Shown here piece after piece: positions 50,589 through 58,705 of a stretch of 64,000 nucleotides of DNA. The translations under genes were made by a program, and so were the position numbers. Under the pieces are notes generated by a model, which saw only the letters and a list, made by a program, of their open reading frames with translations, was not told the DNA's origin and did no database searches. The DNA is from Desulforhopalus sp. IMCC35007. GTDB lineage: Bacteria; Desulfobacterota; Desulfobulbia; Desulfobulbales; Desulfocapsaceae. How positions within the stretch are numbered: the stretch's first letter is position 1; every line of letters starts with the position of its first letter. The DNA lies in assembly GCF_005116575.1 (NCBI RefSeq), contig NZ_SWCN01000002.1, positions 62,001 to 126,000 of the forward strand. The letters run 5' to 3'.

Positions 50589-51157
50589 ATAAAACTCATC
50601 TCACCAACGAACAGGGAGCCGTTCTCCTTCGGCTTGCACGGGAAACACTTGTGCATAAATTTTCTGGTGGAAGTCCTGTGGCGGTGCCAAACGATCCTGA
50701 TTTACTGCAGCAAAGGGCGGTGTTCGTCACCTTGACCCTTGCAGGAAAACTGCGGGGATGTATCGGTAACTTGGTGCCTGTTGGCCCGCTATGGCAGGGC
50801 GTCAGCGACAACGCGCTACACGCGGCCTTTGATGACCAGCGTTTTTCTCCTCTTACTGTAAAAGAGTTGGGGCAGGTAAAAATAGAGGTGTCAGTACTTA
50901 CTCCAGCAGTCGAGCTTCGTCACACGGGTGGTGCTGATCTGCTGGAAAAATTGCGGCCGGGTATTGATGGTGTGATTTTAAAAAAAGGGAGGCAGAGTGC
51001 AACCTTCTTACCCCAGGTGTGGGAGCAGCTTACAGACCCCTCGCTCTTTTTAGCACATCTGTGTCTGAAGGCTGGTCTGCCAAAAGAGTGCTGGATAACA
51101 GATGAGATATCCATTGAAACCTATCAGGTAGAGAGTTTTTCAGAGGAAAAACTATGA
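50582..51157 (+). CDS. AMMECR1-domain protein (AmmeMemoRadiSam system protein A)
   Basis: The 191-residue protein carries the AMMECR1 signature LRGCIGNLVPVGPL and the DDQRFSPLTVKEL stretch, then a VGVILKKGRQSATFLPQVWEQ-like segment. The family is widespread and its chemistry is unknown. The AmmeMemoRadiSam name refers to frequent linkage with Memo-type and radical SAM proteins, neither of which is in this cluster. It overlaps the upstream synthase by 7 bases and the downstream YkgJ gene by 4 bases (ATGA). Confidence 0.9.
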   Translation: MVNKTHLTNEQGAVLLRLARETLVHKFSGGSPVAVPNDPDLLQQRAVFVTLTLAGKLRGCIGNLVPVGPLWQGVSDNALHAAFDDQRFSPLTVKELGQVKIEVSVLTPAVELRHTGGADLLEKLRPGIDGVILKKGRQSATFLPQVWEQLTDPSLFLAHLCLKAGLPKECWITDEISIETYQVESFSEEKL

Positions 51158-51786
51158 AGGAATTAAGACTTTCTCTGAATGAAATCGGAGATTTAGAAGA
51201 TATTTACGCCGAGCTGCAAAAAGAGTACGAACGGGTCGCAGATGAATTGAACTTTAGCTGTACAGGCTGCCCGGATAACTGTTGTGATTCCTATTTTCTT
51301 CATCACACCTATGCAGAGTGGGCATACCTCTGGGAAGGGGTGAGGGGGCTTGCAGAAAAAGAGCAGGAAGCCCTCGTTGACAGGGCAAAAAAATATCTGG
51401 AAGCCTGCGAACAGGCTCAGCTATCGGGTCAAAGACCCCAGGTCATGTGTCCTGTCAATAAGGATGGCCTTTGCCAGCTCTATAAACACCGGCTGCTTGT
51501 CTGCAGAACCCATGGGGTTCCGGCAAAAATAACTCGGCCGGATGGTCAATCCATGCACTTTCCTGGATGCTTTGTCTGCCAGGAGATAGTGGAAAAACAA
51601 GGGATGAAAGATACTGTAAGGCCTGTTGAGCGGACCCCTCTGCTTCGACGTCTGGCACTGCTGGAAAATAAACTTCTCCACATGAAAAGGCATCTTCACC
51701 CAAAGGTTAAACTGACCATAGCGGAAATGCTTGTGAAAGGGCCGCCGGAGTTATCTTTTGGTTGTGGTGAGGAAAATAATGGGTAG
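51154..51786 (+). CDS. YkgJ-type cysteine-cluster protein
   Basis: The 210-residue protein has eight or more cysteines in the CxxCxxxCC arrangement (SCTGCPDNCCDSYF at about 30-43), followed by CPVNKDGLCQLYKHRLLVCR and FPGCFVC. The YkgJ family is predicted to bind zinc or an iron-sulfur cluster; its role is unknown. The ATG overlaps the stop of the AMMECR1 gene, so the two are coupled in translation. Confidence 0.85.
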   Translation: MKELRLSLNEIGDLEDIYAELQKEYERVADELNFSCTGCPDNCCDSYFLHHTYAEWAYLWEGVRGLAEKEQEALVDRAKKYLEACEQAQLSGQRPQVMCPVNKDGLCQLYKHRLLVCRTHGVPAKITRPDGQSMHFPGCFVCQEIVEKQGMKDTVRPVERTPLLRRLALLENKLLHMKRHLHPKVKLTIAEMLVKGPPELSFGCGEENNG

Positions 51787-51817
51787 CCCCTTTGAGATCT
51801 GAGGCAGGAGAAGAAAT

Positions 51818-52015
51818 ATGCGGACACAAAATGAAATATGGGAAGCCCTGGGTGAGATAGACGATGAAGAGGCCGTACACGTTCTGACAAAACTCTTTGC
51901 CATGTATGAACATTTGGCGACCCAGGAAGGTGAAACCAAAGAGATTAACCGGTTCTTCCATCAACTTGATAAGGCCATAGAGCTTACCCGGGAATGTAAC
52001 CTCAACAGAAGGTAG
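51818..52015 (+). CDS. Small conserved-looking protein, unrecognised
   Basis: The frame encodes 65 residues, mostly helical and acidic, starting MRTQNEIWEALGEIDDEEAV. AGGAG sits about ten bases before the ATG, so it is likely translated. I do not recognise a family; there is no signal peptide or membrane segment and only one cysteine. It lies in the same strand run 31 bases after the YkgJ gene and 6 bases before the thioesterase gene. Confidence 0.65.
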   Translation: MRTQNEIWEALGEIDDEEAVHVLTKLFAMYEHLATQEGETKEINRFFHQLDKAIELTRECNLNRR

Positions 52016-52021
52016 CTGTGT

Positions 52022-52531
52022 ATGCGGTTGAAAATTATAAAAAAACAACCCAATTCGAAGATGTGTTTTGTCTGCGGAGTGGCGAATAACTTTGGCTTAA
52101 AGAGTAATTTTTATGAATTGGAGGATGGCCGGTTAATGGCCATTTTCAAACCGGCAGAAGAACACCAGAGCTACCCGGGCCGACTGCACGGAGGCATCGC
52201 TGCCACTATACTTGATGAGACAATTGGCCGCGTTATCATGGTGAAAGGCTCAGAGGATATCTGGGGTGTTACCATTGATTTTTCAATGAAATTTCGAAAA
52301 CCCGTACCTCTCAACGAAGAAGTACGGGTTCTGGCGAGAGTAGTTTCAGAAAAAAGCAGGTATTTTCTGGCCGAGGGTGAGATTATTCTGGCTGATGGCA
52401 GCGTTGCAGTCACAGCGCAGGGAAAATATCTGAAGATGGATATCGACAAGATTGCCGATTTTGATCACGAAGGTGAGGAATGGAGGGTGCTTCCCAAGGG
52501 TGATGATCCTGATTTTGTCGATCTTCCCTGA
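52022..52531 (+). CDS. PaaI-type hotdog thioesterase
   Basis: The 169-residue protein has the hotdog-fold signature LHGGIAATILDETIG, with the preceding catalytic region PGR and the DFSMKFRKPV strand. Such enzymes hydrolyse acyl-CoA or acyl-ACP. Together with the condensing enzyme at 49554 it hints at acyl-chain chemistry in this run, but the substrate is unknown. It follows the 65-residue gene by six bases. Confidence 0.85.
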   Translation: MRLKIIKKQPNSKMCFVCGVANNFGLKSNFYELEDGRLMAIFKPAEEHQSYPGRLHGGIAATILDETIGRVIMVKGSEDIWGVTIDFSMKFRKPVPLNEEVRVLARVVSEKSRYFLAEGEIILADGSVAVTAQGKYLKMDIDKIADFDHEGEEWRVLPKGDDPDFVDLP

Positions 52532-52613
52532 TGGACGATATAACTTATGGTGGTTTGTTGTATAGTTTTAATGATATTAAACAGTTAATAGTAAATAACC
52601 CGTCTAATGCGCG

Positions 52614-52880
52614 ATGAATTATAGAGTAAATCCTGAATTTAAGGTGGAAGAATTTGATAATGAAATTCTCCTGTATACCGTATCCAATGCCACAGGAATA
52701 TATCTGAATCAAACCGCTTATCTGGTTTGGAAGATGTGTGAAAGTGGTACTTCAATAGAAGAAATTATCACATTTCTCGAAAAAGAATATCCGGAGCAGA
52801 GAAATGAGATTCGAAAAGATGTCCTTACAGCCGTAACCTCCCTTGCTGCAAGTGATGCACTCTTGAAAGACAATGCATAA
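52614..52880 (+). CDS. PqqD-like RiPP recognition element protein
   Basis: The 88-residue protein has the winged-helix PqqD/RRE pattern: MNYRVNPEFKVEEFDNEILL, GIYLNQTAYLVWKMCESGTS (the typical LN.ta..iW....g.t) and IEEIITFLEKEYP. RRE proteins bind the leader of a peptide or protein and hand it to modifying enzymes. It overlaps the HPr-kinase-like gene by eight bases, indicating coupled expression. No PQQ synthesis genes are near. The most likely client is the secreted-type protein encoded at 54926-55453. Confidence 0.88.
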   Translation: MNYRVNPEFKVEEFDNEILLYTVSNATGIYLNQTAYLVWKMCESGTSIEEIITFLEKEYPEQRNEIRKDVLTAVTSLAASDALLKDNA

Positions 52881-53748
52881 TACAGGGAGTTTTCATGTCG
52901 GTTTTGCTGAGCAGAATATCAAAATTAACTGGCAGGGCAGTGATTCACGAGAGCTGATTGAATTCCTTTGTGGTGATCTTCCAAATAACACGTCGAACAA
53001 TCCACGTTCAGTTTATGATCTTGAGGTAGATTATGCTCACTCAAGGTTTACGCTGGGCTGTGAAGAGAGACGACTATACTGTGGAGATGATTGTTACGAG
53101 TTGGCTTACGCCTTGATAAATGAAATAATTTATCAATGTATCGTCGATTTAAAGGATGGGCTGGCCATTCACGCGGGGGCTGTTCATTCGGGACAAGGCG
53201 GTATATTACTGCCTGGAAAGAGTGGCTCCGGGAAAAGCACTCTGACCGCGTGGCTGGTGTCCAGAGGATGGAGGTATCTGACGGATGAGCTGGTTTTGTT
53301 ACAAGGTACAAATCCGAAAATAATTCCTTTTACAAGGCCCGTTTCATTAAAGGCGGGTTCCTTAAAGGTATTGAAATCATTTGTCGATTTTAATAAAGAG
53401 AGTGCCGTGGCTGGACCGGGTGGCATCATGCTTGCCCACCGCTTGATGAATCCACACTTTATTCAGGTGACTCCTCCTTTAGCGCTTATCATTTTTCCAC
53501 AATATGTTGCAGGTTCGATGACGGAAATAACTCGCATAGGCGGTGCATTGGGGTGTGCACAATTGATGGAGTGTTATGTAAATGCCAGGAATTTTAAGGA
53601 TCACGGCGTAGAACGCCTGGCTGGTATAGCAAGAACCACCCCGATCTATCGCTTAAAGTACAGCAGCTTTGACGTGCTGTATGAAGCCTTGAACAACGCC
53701 TTTCCTGAATTTTTCCATGAACGATCACAGAACAACATCCCTTCTTAA
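52873..53748 (+). CDS. HPr kinase-like P-loop protein
   Basis: The 291-residue protein has a Walker A motif GKSGSGKST at 115-123, then RGWRYLTDELVLL with the acidic pair at 138-139, and an IHAGAV segment before the P-loop, as in HprK/P domains. It lacks the N-terminal HPr-binding domain of true HprK. HprK-related proteins phosphorylate peptide or protein substrates in some RiPP clusters (for example in lasso-peptide loci). It overlaps PqqD-like (8 bases) and the nucleotidyltransferase (32 bases). Confidence 0.88.
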   Translation: MHNTGSFHVGFAEQNIKINWQGSDSRELIEFLCGDLPNNTSNNPRSVYDLEVDYAHSRFTLGCEERRLYCGDDCYELAYALINEIIYQCIVDLKDGLAIHAGAVHSGQGGILLPGKSGSGKSTLTAWLVSRGWRYLTDELVLLQGTNPKIIPFTRPVSLKAGSLKVLKSFVDFNKESAVAGPGGIMLAHRLMNPHFIQVTPPLALIIFPQYVAGSMTEITRIGGALGCAQLMECYVNARNFKDHGVERLAGIARTTPIYRLKYSSFDVLYEALNNAFPEFFHERSQNNIPS

Positions 53749-54871
53749 CCTCTGTGCCAGGGGAGAATCACATTACTTTCAGGAGCAGGAACTGGCCCGG
53801 CTGTGTAAAGGTTTTACGCACTGGGATCAACTGCTTTTCACTGCCGAGCATCATGGCATGGCTCCGCTTCTCTATATGCACCTGACCCGGATACAAGCCG
53901 ATCTTCCGGGTGATTTTATCCGAGGTCTCCGGTTGCTCAAGCTTCGCCATAAGCAGGCAAATTCTCTGTTAATGGGTTGTTTGCAGGAGATCCTGCCTGT
54001 GCTTGAATCCAATGGGATTCGCTGTCTTGTTCTCAAAGGGGCAGCTCTTTGCCAGACGGTCTACCCAGACATCGGTTTACGGCCCATGCGAGATATTGAT
54101 CTTCTCCTTGCAAAAGAGGATGTAGGCCGCGCCCATTCACTGTTGGTGACCACTGGTTTTCATTCCGGCGACGACCCACTTCCAGAAGATTATTATCATC
54201 TTCCACCACTATTTAAAAACCGTGAAGGGATGCGAATCTGTGTTGAACTCCACCATGGACTTTTTCCCGATGATCCACCCTATTACCAACAGCTGGACTT
54301 TGAGGGGCTCTATCAGAACAGGAAAAGATTTGAGGTTGGTGATACTGAGGCTTTTACCTTGGCCGACGAAGATATGCTGTGGCATCTTTTTCAACATGGC
54401 TTCCGGGCACCTCTGACCTATGAACCTTACAGGTTGATTTCGGTTGCCGATATCGTGACTGTAGTGGAAAACAGATTGTCTGAAATCAACTGGGATACGT
54501 TAGCCGGACGTTATCCCCGTCTGCTCAATGCTTTACCTCTTTTTCATTACATAACACCCTGGAATAATGATGTGCTGTTGAAAAAATCCTTCAAAACAAA
54601 GAGGAGAATCTCGGATGTTGGGGAGCCATACAGCGGATGGCCCCTCTGTACCTTATCTGGAATTGCAAGACCTGAATTTATGAATGTTTTTTTCAAAACT
54701 GTATATCCTGGCCAGTGGTGGACGATGCTGTATTATGGTAAGAATACAAGGGTTTTTTCCTTATTCTGGTACAGAATTGTGAGCCATCCCCTTCACCTGC
54801 TCCGCTGGGTGAAAATATATATAAGAAAGTCGATGAAGGAAAAAAACGAAGAAGGGAGTAAAGGAAGGTGA
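53717..54871 (+). CDS. Nucleotidyltransferase family protein (NTP_transf_5)
   Basis: The 384-residue protein shows the family-5 core: LKGAAL at about 106-111, the acidic RPMRDIDLLL at about 122-131, then ELHHGLF and DEDMLWHLFQHGF. The two aspartates of DID should bind the metal and the nucleotide. The target is unknown; a substrate made by the same cassette is likely. The C-terminal about 60 residues are basic and hydrophobic. It starts inside the HPr-kinase-like gene, and a terminator follows its stop within two bases. Confidence 0.88.
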   Translation: MNDHRTTSLLNLCARGESHYFQEQELARLCKGFTHWDQLLFTAEHHGMAPLLYMHLTRIQADLPGDFIRGLRLLKLRHKQANSLLMGCLQEILPVLESNGIRCLVLKGAALCQTVYPDIGLRPMRDIDLLLAKEDVGRAHSLLVTTGFHSGDDPLPEDYYHLPPLFKNREGMRICVELHHGLFPDDPPYYQQLDFEGLYQNRKRFEVGDTEAFTLADEDMLWHLFQHGFRAPLTYEPYRLISVADIVTVVENRLSEINWDTLAGRYPRLLNALPLFHYITPWNNDVLLKKSFKTKRRISDVGEPYSGWPLCTLSGIARPEFMNVFFKTVYPGQWWTMLYYGKNTRVFSLFWYRIVSHPLHLLRWVKIYIRKSMKEKNEEGSKGR

Positions 54872-54872
54872 T

Positions 54873-54908
54873 AAAGATTCTGTCGATAACAACAGAATCT
54901 TTATTTTA
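54873..54908. terminator. Terminator between nucleotidyltransferase gene and its convergent neighbour
   Basis: AAAGATTCTGT pairs perfectly with ACAGAATCTTT around an eight-base loop, followed by ATTTT on the plus strand. It lies two bases after the nucleotidyltransferase stop and 18 bases from the convergent stop, so it can serve both. Confidence 0.85.
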
Positions 54909-54925
54909 GAACAAATACAGCAAAC

Positions 54926-55453
54926 CTATTTGTTGTAGTGAAGTGTTACAGAGGAAGCTGAACTGCCAGGAGCGGCAAACACCGACGCCAGTTTGCCGTT
55001 GTACTCTGGAGTGCCGGGGGCAAAATCAGTACCGCAAAAGTAGTAAGCCTGATAATGATTACTGGTGCTACCGTCCGCACCGTGGGTAACTGAGGCGTCT
55101 GGTACTACCAGTTCATCTCCACCATCGAAGACAAATTTGATTTCGCCACCATAAGCAGACCCTGTTTTGCTGAGCCAGGTGTAGCGTCTGTCGTCGGGTG
55201 ATTTGCTGAGACTGAATGTTTCTGTTGTATTGTAAGTACCCGAAGTAACATCTGTTGCATCTATAGCCGTTGTTCCGCTTGTTGTTGCATGGGCTGGAAG
55301 TGCAATTTGACCAATTATCGGAGTTGTCCATTTTTCAGGGAGAAGGCTGTAGCCAGCCATGACTCCTGCACCTATAGTCATCTTTTTTAAAACTTTTCTT
55401 CGGTCATGCTTTTTCGAAGCATACCCAATGTTGTGCTCATTTGTAGATGGCAT
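54926..55453 (-). CDS. Secreted-type protein with twin arginines and KWTTP-LPAHA segment, putative cassette substrate
   Basis: The 175-residue protein begins with a charged stretch and an RRKVLKK (R18, R19) followed by a hydrophobic core, MTIGAGVMAGYSLLP, as in Tat signals. Then come KWTTPIIGQIALPAHATTSG at 41-60. The mature part is rich in Ser, Thr and Gly and may be a beta fold, with one cysteine (C140). The family is not one I can name, but similar KW-x-P...LPAHA-x-TS segments occur, as I recall, in proteins linked to PqqD genes. I chose the ATG at 55453 because AAGGA lies nine bases upstream. It is convergent with the cassette. Confidence 0.8.
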   Translation of the reverse strand: MPSTNEHNIGYASKKHDRRKVLKKMTIGAGVMAGYSLLPEKWTTPIIGQIALPAHATTSGTTAIDATDVTSGTYNTTETFSLSKSPDDRRYTWLSKTGSAYGGEIKFVFDGGDELVVPDASVTHGADGSTSNHYQAYYFCGTDFAPGTPEYNGKLASVFAAPGSSASSVTLHYNK

Positions 55454-55921
55454 GTAGATAGTCCTTGAAATGATTTTTAGGAGCTTGGATTGTTCCCCCC
55501 CCCAAGCTTTTACTTCATTCACGAAGCGTCTCTGATTAAACATTTCGACATTGTACGAAACATTTATTCTGTTAATAACCATATTTAAATTTTTTTTTGT
55601 TGATATATCAAGGAGAAACGTAAAAAAAGGTGATTTTGTGGTAGAAAGTGACGAAAATTACTGTTGAAAATATAATAAAATCCGAGAGAATGGCATAAAT
55701 TTAGCACTTTTTAAGTGATAGGTTATCTGTCAATATTCGTTCGAACGATTGAGAGCCCAGCTATTTTGTTACATTTTTTTGTAGTTAGGTTAAACAGGAG
55801 AACAGTTTGATCTCATACACCACGAAGATTTTTAGAATGTCTGTTAATTTGAGATAAATTTCAATAATTTCATAAACCTAAACGGTGGAGGACTGACCTG
55901 AGGACGATAGTCATAATATTG
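55454..55921. other. AT-rich intergenic region upstream of the LPAHA-segment gene
   Basis: This 468-base spacer should hold the promoter of the minus-strand gene. A TGGCATAAATTTAGCA at 55691-55706 has the GG-N10-GC spacing of a sigma-54 promoter but points to the plus strand, where no gene follows. I see no RNA gene or hairpin with a T tract. Confidence 0.4.
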
Positions 55922-56638
55922 TTACTTGAGATTATGCACATGTGGATGATCTCCTGCCTTATGGATATGACGATGGACATGGATATGACCTTCTTCACAT
56001 TTATGGATATGGCCGTGATCAATTTTGTAGAGAGTTGTGGTGGTATGGCTGAGAAAATCCCAGTCGTGGGATATTATCACCTGACGGAGCTCAAGATTTT
56101 GTAGAATTTCAATTAAACGGCTGGTGGTTTTTGGGTCAAGGTTATTGGTTGGCTCGTCTAATAGAAGTATTTTGGGACGCATGGCAAGTATGGTGGCCAG
56201 TGCCACGAGTTTTTTTTCACCACCGGAGAGTTTGTGGGTGATACGATCTTCAAAGCCTGTCAAGCCAAGATTTTTGAGAGTGTTTTCCGCAATTGCCCGC
56301 GCTTCAGCAGGAGCAAAACCGAGATTAAGCGGCCCAAAGGCGACATCTTCGATGACTGTTGGTGAAAAGAGTTGATCATCAGAGCTTTGGAACAGAAAAC
56401 CGACCTGCCGCCGCAGGTTGTACATGTCGAGTTTCGTGGTTACCGGTTCACCCTGGAAGAACAATTCACCTTCTGTCGGCTTGAGCAGTCCGACCATGAG
56501 GTGAAGCAAGGTGGTTTTGCCGCAGCCGTTCGGACCAATTATACCGGCATGTTCATTTTCCACACAAAAAGAGAGATTGTGTAATATCGGACTTTTTGCC
56601 TGCGGGTAGGTGTAACTGACATTACGAAGTTCTAGCAT
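55922..56638 (-). CDS. nikO: Nickel/cobalt ECF transporter ATPase
   Basis: The 238-residue ABC ATPase has Walker A GPNGCGKTT, the signature LSGGEKKL and Walker B ILLLDEPT. Its last 31 residues hold eleven histidines (for example HGHIHKCEEGHIHVHRH), which fits metal handling at the entry side. It is the last gene of the operon after nikM, L, K, Q and the YchF-like gene. It energises the CbiMQO/NikMQO-type transporter. Nickel is favoured over cobalt because NikK- and NikL-like genes are present. Confidence 0.88.
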   Translation of the reverse strand: MLELRNVSYTYPQAKSPILHNLSFCVENEHAGIIGPNGCGKTTLLHLMVGLLKPTEGELFFQGEPVTTKLDMYNLRRQVGFLFQSSDDQLFSPTVIEDVAFGPLNLGFAPAEARAIAENTLKNLGLTGFEDRITHKLSGGEKKLVALATILAMRPKILLLDEPTNNLDPKTTSRLIEILQNLELRQVIISHDWDFLSHTTTTLYKIDHGHIHKCEEGHIHVHRHIHKAGDHPHVHNLK

Positions 56639-56710
56639 GGTCTTCCGTTGTTGTATCTTGTATTTATCTGCAGGCTTTTATCTCAATGCAGGACGGGTGG
56701 CACGCGACAG

Positions 56711-57781
56711 CTATACCTTAAAGCGAATATTGAGAATGTCGCCGTCTGCCACAATATAATCTTTACCCTGTAGGTAGGTTTTTCCGGCTTTTTTCAACTC
56801 GGCCTCCCCACCAAACTCCATGAGTTCGGCGTAGCTCATCTGTTCAGCCCTGATAAATCCACGTTGCAGGTCAGAGTGAATGACACCGGCTGCAACCGGG
56901 GCGACGGAGTTTTTTTTCACCAGCCATTGTTTCACTTCATCGCTTCCGACGGTAAAAAAGGAGATAAGGCCTAGTGCCTTGAGGCAGAGTCCGGTCATTA
57001 TAGTAAGAGCGGGTGTTTCGATACCGAGGTCTGCTAAAAACTCCTGCCTTTCTTCCTCTGAGTCTAAAAGAGCAATTTCTGATTCAACCTGGGCGCAGAC
57101 AAGCATCGCTTCGACCTTCTGTCTCTCGCAAAAGGGGCGTGCATCTGCAAGCAGACTGGTGTCGCCCAGCATGTCCTCAGAAACATTAAATGCGATGATG
57201 AGCTCTTTGAGGGTGATGAATGGGTAACTGAGGATAAGATTACGCTCTTCATCTGTGAGGTCTAACAGGCGCAAGGGAAGTTCATTTTCCAGGTGCTCCT
57301 GGAACTTTTTCATCAGGACCAGTTCCTTTTCCTGCTTTTCGTCCTTGATCTTTTTGATAGCTTTTTCAAGCCGCTCTATCCTCTTTTCCACAAAGATCTG
57401 GTCGTGCATGATCAGTTCGGCATAGACCATTTCTACGTCGCGCATCGGGTCAAGGGAACCTTCAGAATGGTAGATACTGTCATCTTCAAAGGCACGTACA
57501 ACATGACAGAGACCGTCAACATCGGCGATATCGCTGAAAATATCACCTTTGGCGATATTTTCTTTTTCCATTTTGGGCAACAACATCAAATCGATCCGGG
57601 CTCTTGCCTGTTTTGCTGGCTGGTACATGGAAACCAGTTTATCAAAGCGCAGATCCTGGATGTCGGCTGATCCCGGCAGGGCCTTGGGGCTGCCTCCACG
57701 GTCCTGGATTTCATTGCCGGTAAGAACCTGAAAGAGAGTTTTTTTTCCGGCCTGGGGAAGACCAATAATTCCAATTTTCAT
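56711..57781 (-). CDS. YchF-like P-loop NTPase in the nickel operon
   Basis: The 356-residue protein follows the YchF layout: P-loop GLPQAGKKT at the start (canonical YchF has GLPNVGKST), DVDGLCHVVRAFEDDS, a coiled-coil arm (about 125-170), the NVSE motif that replaces NKxD and favours ATP, and a C-terminal TGS domain ending in DGDILNIRF. The two-residue change before the P-loop lysine and the serine-to-lysine change after it are unusual. Position inside the nickel-transporter genes (72 bases to nikO, 98 to nikQ) is unexpected. I chose the ATG at 57781; GAGG lies six bases upstream. Confidence 0.85.
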   Translation of the reverse strand: MKIGIIGLPQAGKKTLFQVLTGNEIQDRGGSPKALPGSADIQDLRFDKLVSMYQPAKQARARIDLMLLPKMEKENIAKGDIFSDIADVDGLCHVVRAFEDDSIYHSEGSLDPMRDVEMVYAELIMHDQIFVEKRIERLEKAIKKIKDEKQEKELVLMKKFQEHLENELPLRLLDLTDEERNLILSYPFITLKELIIAFNVSEDMLGDTSLLADARPFCERQKVEAMLVCAQVESEIALLDSEEERQEFLADLGIETPALTIMTGLCLKALGLISFFTVGSDEVKQWLVKKNSVAPVAAGVIHSDLQRGFIRAEQMSYAELMEFGGEAELKKAGKTYLQGKDYIVADGDILNIRFKV

Positions 57782-57879
57782 CATCAACCTCGAAAGTGGC
57801 TTATGGGGAAACGAAATAGTGGTATCACACGTATAACTTATTCGTTACCGTGTACTGTGGAAGTACCATATGCTGGAGA

Positions 57880-58629
57880 TTAGGTAAAGTGGAGAAAAAC
57901 GAGAGCTGCCGAGGCCGTGAGGCCCATAAAAAGAAAAACAATATCATTACGGTTCATTCTATGGCTTGTAAGTGGGATGAGATGACCGTTAAAACCCCTC
58001 AGGAGCATTGCCTGATGTATGCGTGCACCACGGTTATAACTTTTAACCAGTGTCATTCCAAAGAGATATGCAACGGTTTTGTAGGTGTGGATATTTGTGG
58101 CCGGTTGGAAGCAGCGCATCTTTGCCGCACGTGAAAGTCTCAGGTATTCCTGATGGATAACAAAGATATAGCGATAGGAAAAAAGCAGCAGGAAACAGAG
58201 CCTGCCCGGAAGGCGTAAACCTTCCAGGGCATGCCCCAGGCTTGCTATGGTGGAGGTTGCAAGCAAAGCTATGATAGTAAGGACAATGGTATTGGTTTTC
58301 AGGGTGATCAGGGCGGAAAGGATGATCCCTTCATGGCTGATGGAAAACAGACTTGTCTGATAGACAAGTTCCCCTCCATAGGTCAGAGGCAGTGTAAGCC
58401 ACAGAAAGAAGATAAAGCTGTTGGCCGCAACGAGTCGTTTGGCAACAAGGGTGACAGGTAAGCGGGCAACTGTGAGGAGGACCAGGCTAACAGCCAGTGC
58501 CAGCGCGATTACGGTGAAATTATCGGTAACGGCTATTATCCCTACCAGGAAAAACGCGACGACTATTTTTATTCTTGAATCAATGTGATGAAGCAAAGAC
58601 GTTCCCTGTGCAAAATCTTCATCCATCAT
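57880..58629 (-). CDS. nikQ: ECF transporter transmembrane component, CbiQ/NikQ-like
   Basis: The 249-residue membrane protein has five to six hydrophobic segments and the T-component motifs AAKMRCFQP (Ala-Arg-type coupling helix) and RGARIHQAMLLRGFNG near 170 and 205. These helices transmit ATP hydrolysis by NikO to the substrate-binding NikM. The length and motifs are as in CbiQ. It is 76 bases after nikK and precedes the YchF-like gene. Confidence 0.9.
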   Translation of the reverse strand: MMDEDFAQGTSLLHHIDSRIKIVVAFFLVGIIAVTDNFTVIALALAVSLVLLTVARLPVTLVAKRLVAANSFIFFLWLTLPLTYGGELVYQTSLFSISHEGIILSALITLKTNTIVLTIIALLATSTIASLGHALEGLRLPGRLCFLLLFSYRYIFVIHQEYLRLSRAAKMRCFQPATNIHTYKTVAYLFGMTLVKSYNRGARIHQAMLLRGFNGHLIPLTSHRMNRNDIVFLFMGLTASAALVFLHFT

Positions 58630-58705
58630 AGTGGCTCTCCCAATGAATAAATGAGTCGTCGCTGAGCAGGAGATACAGAACGGTTATCTCTTTCCAAGTG
58701 CTCAA

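Noticed and set aside
55691-55706. Sigma-54-like promoter TGGCATAAATTTAGCA
   Set aside because: Spacing is right, but it points to the plus strand where no gene or RNA structure follows; probably chance in AT-rich DNA.
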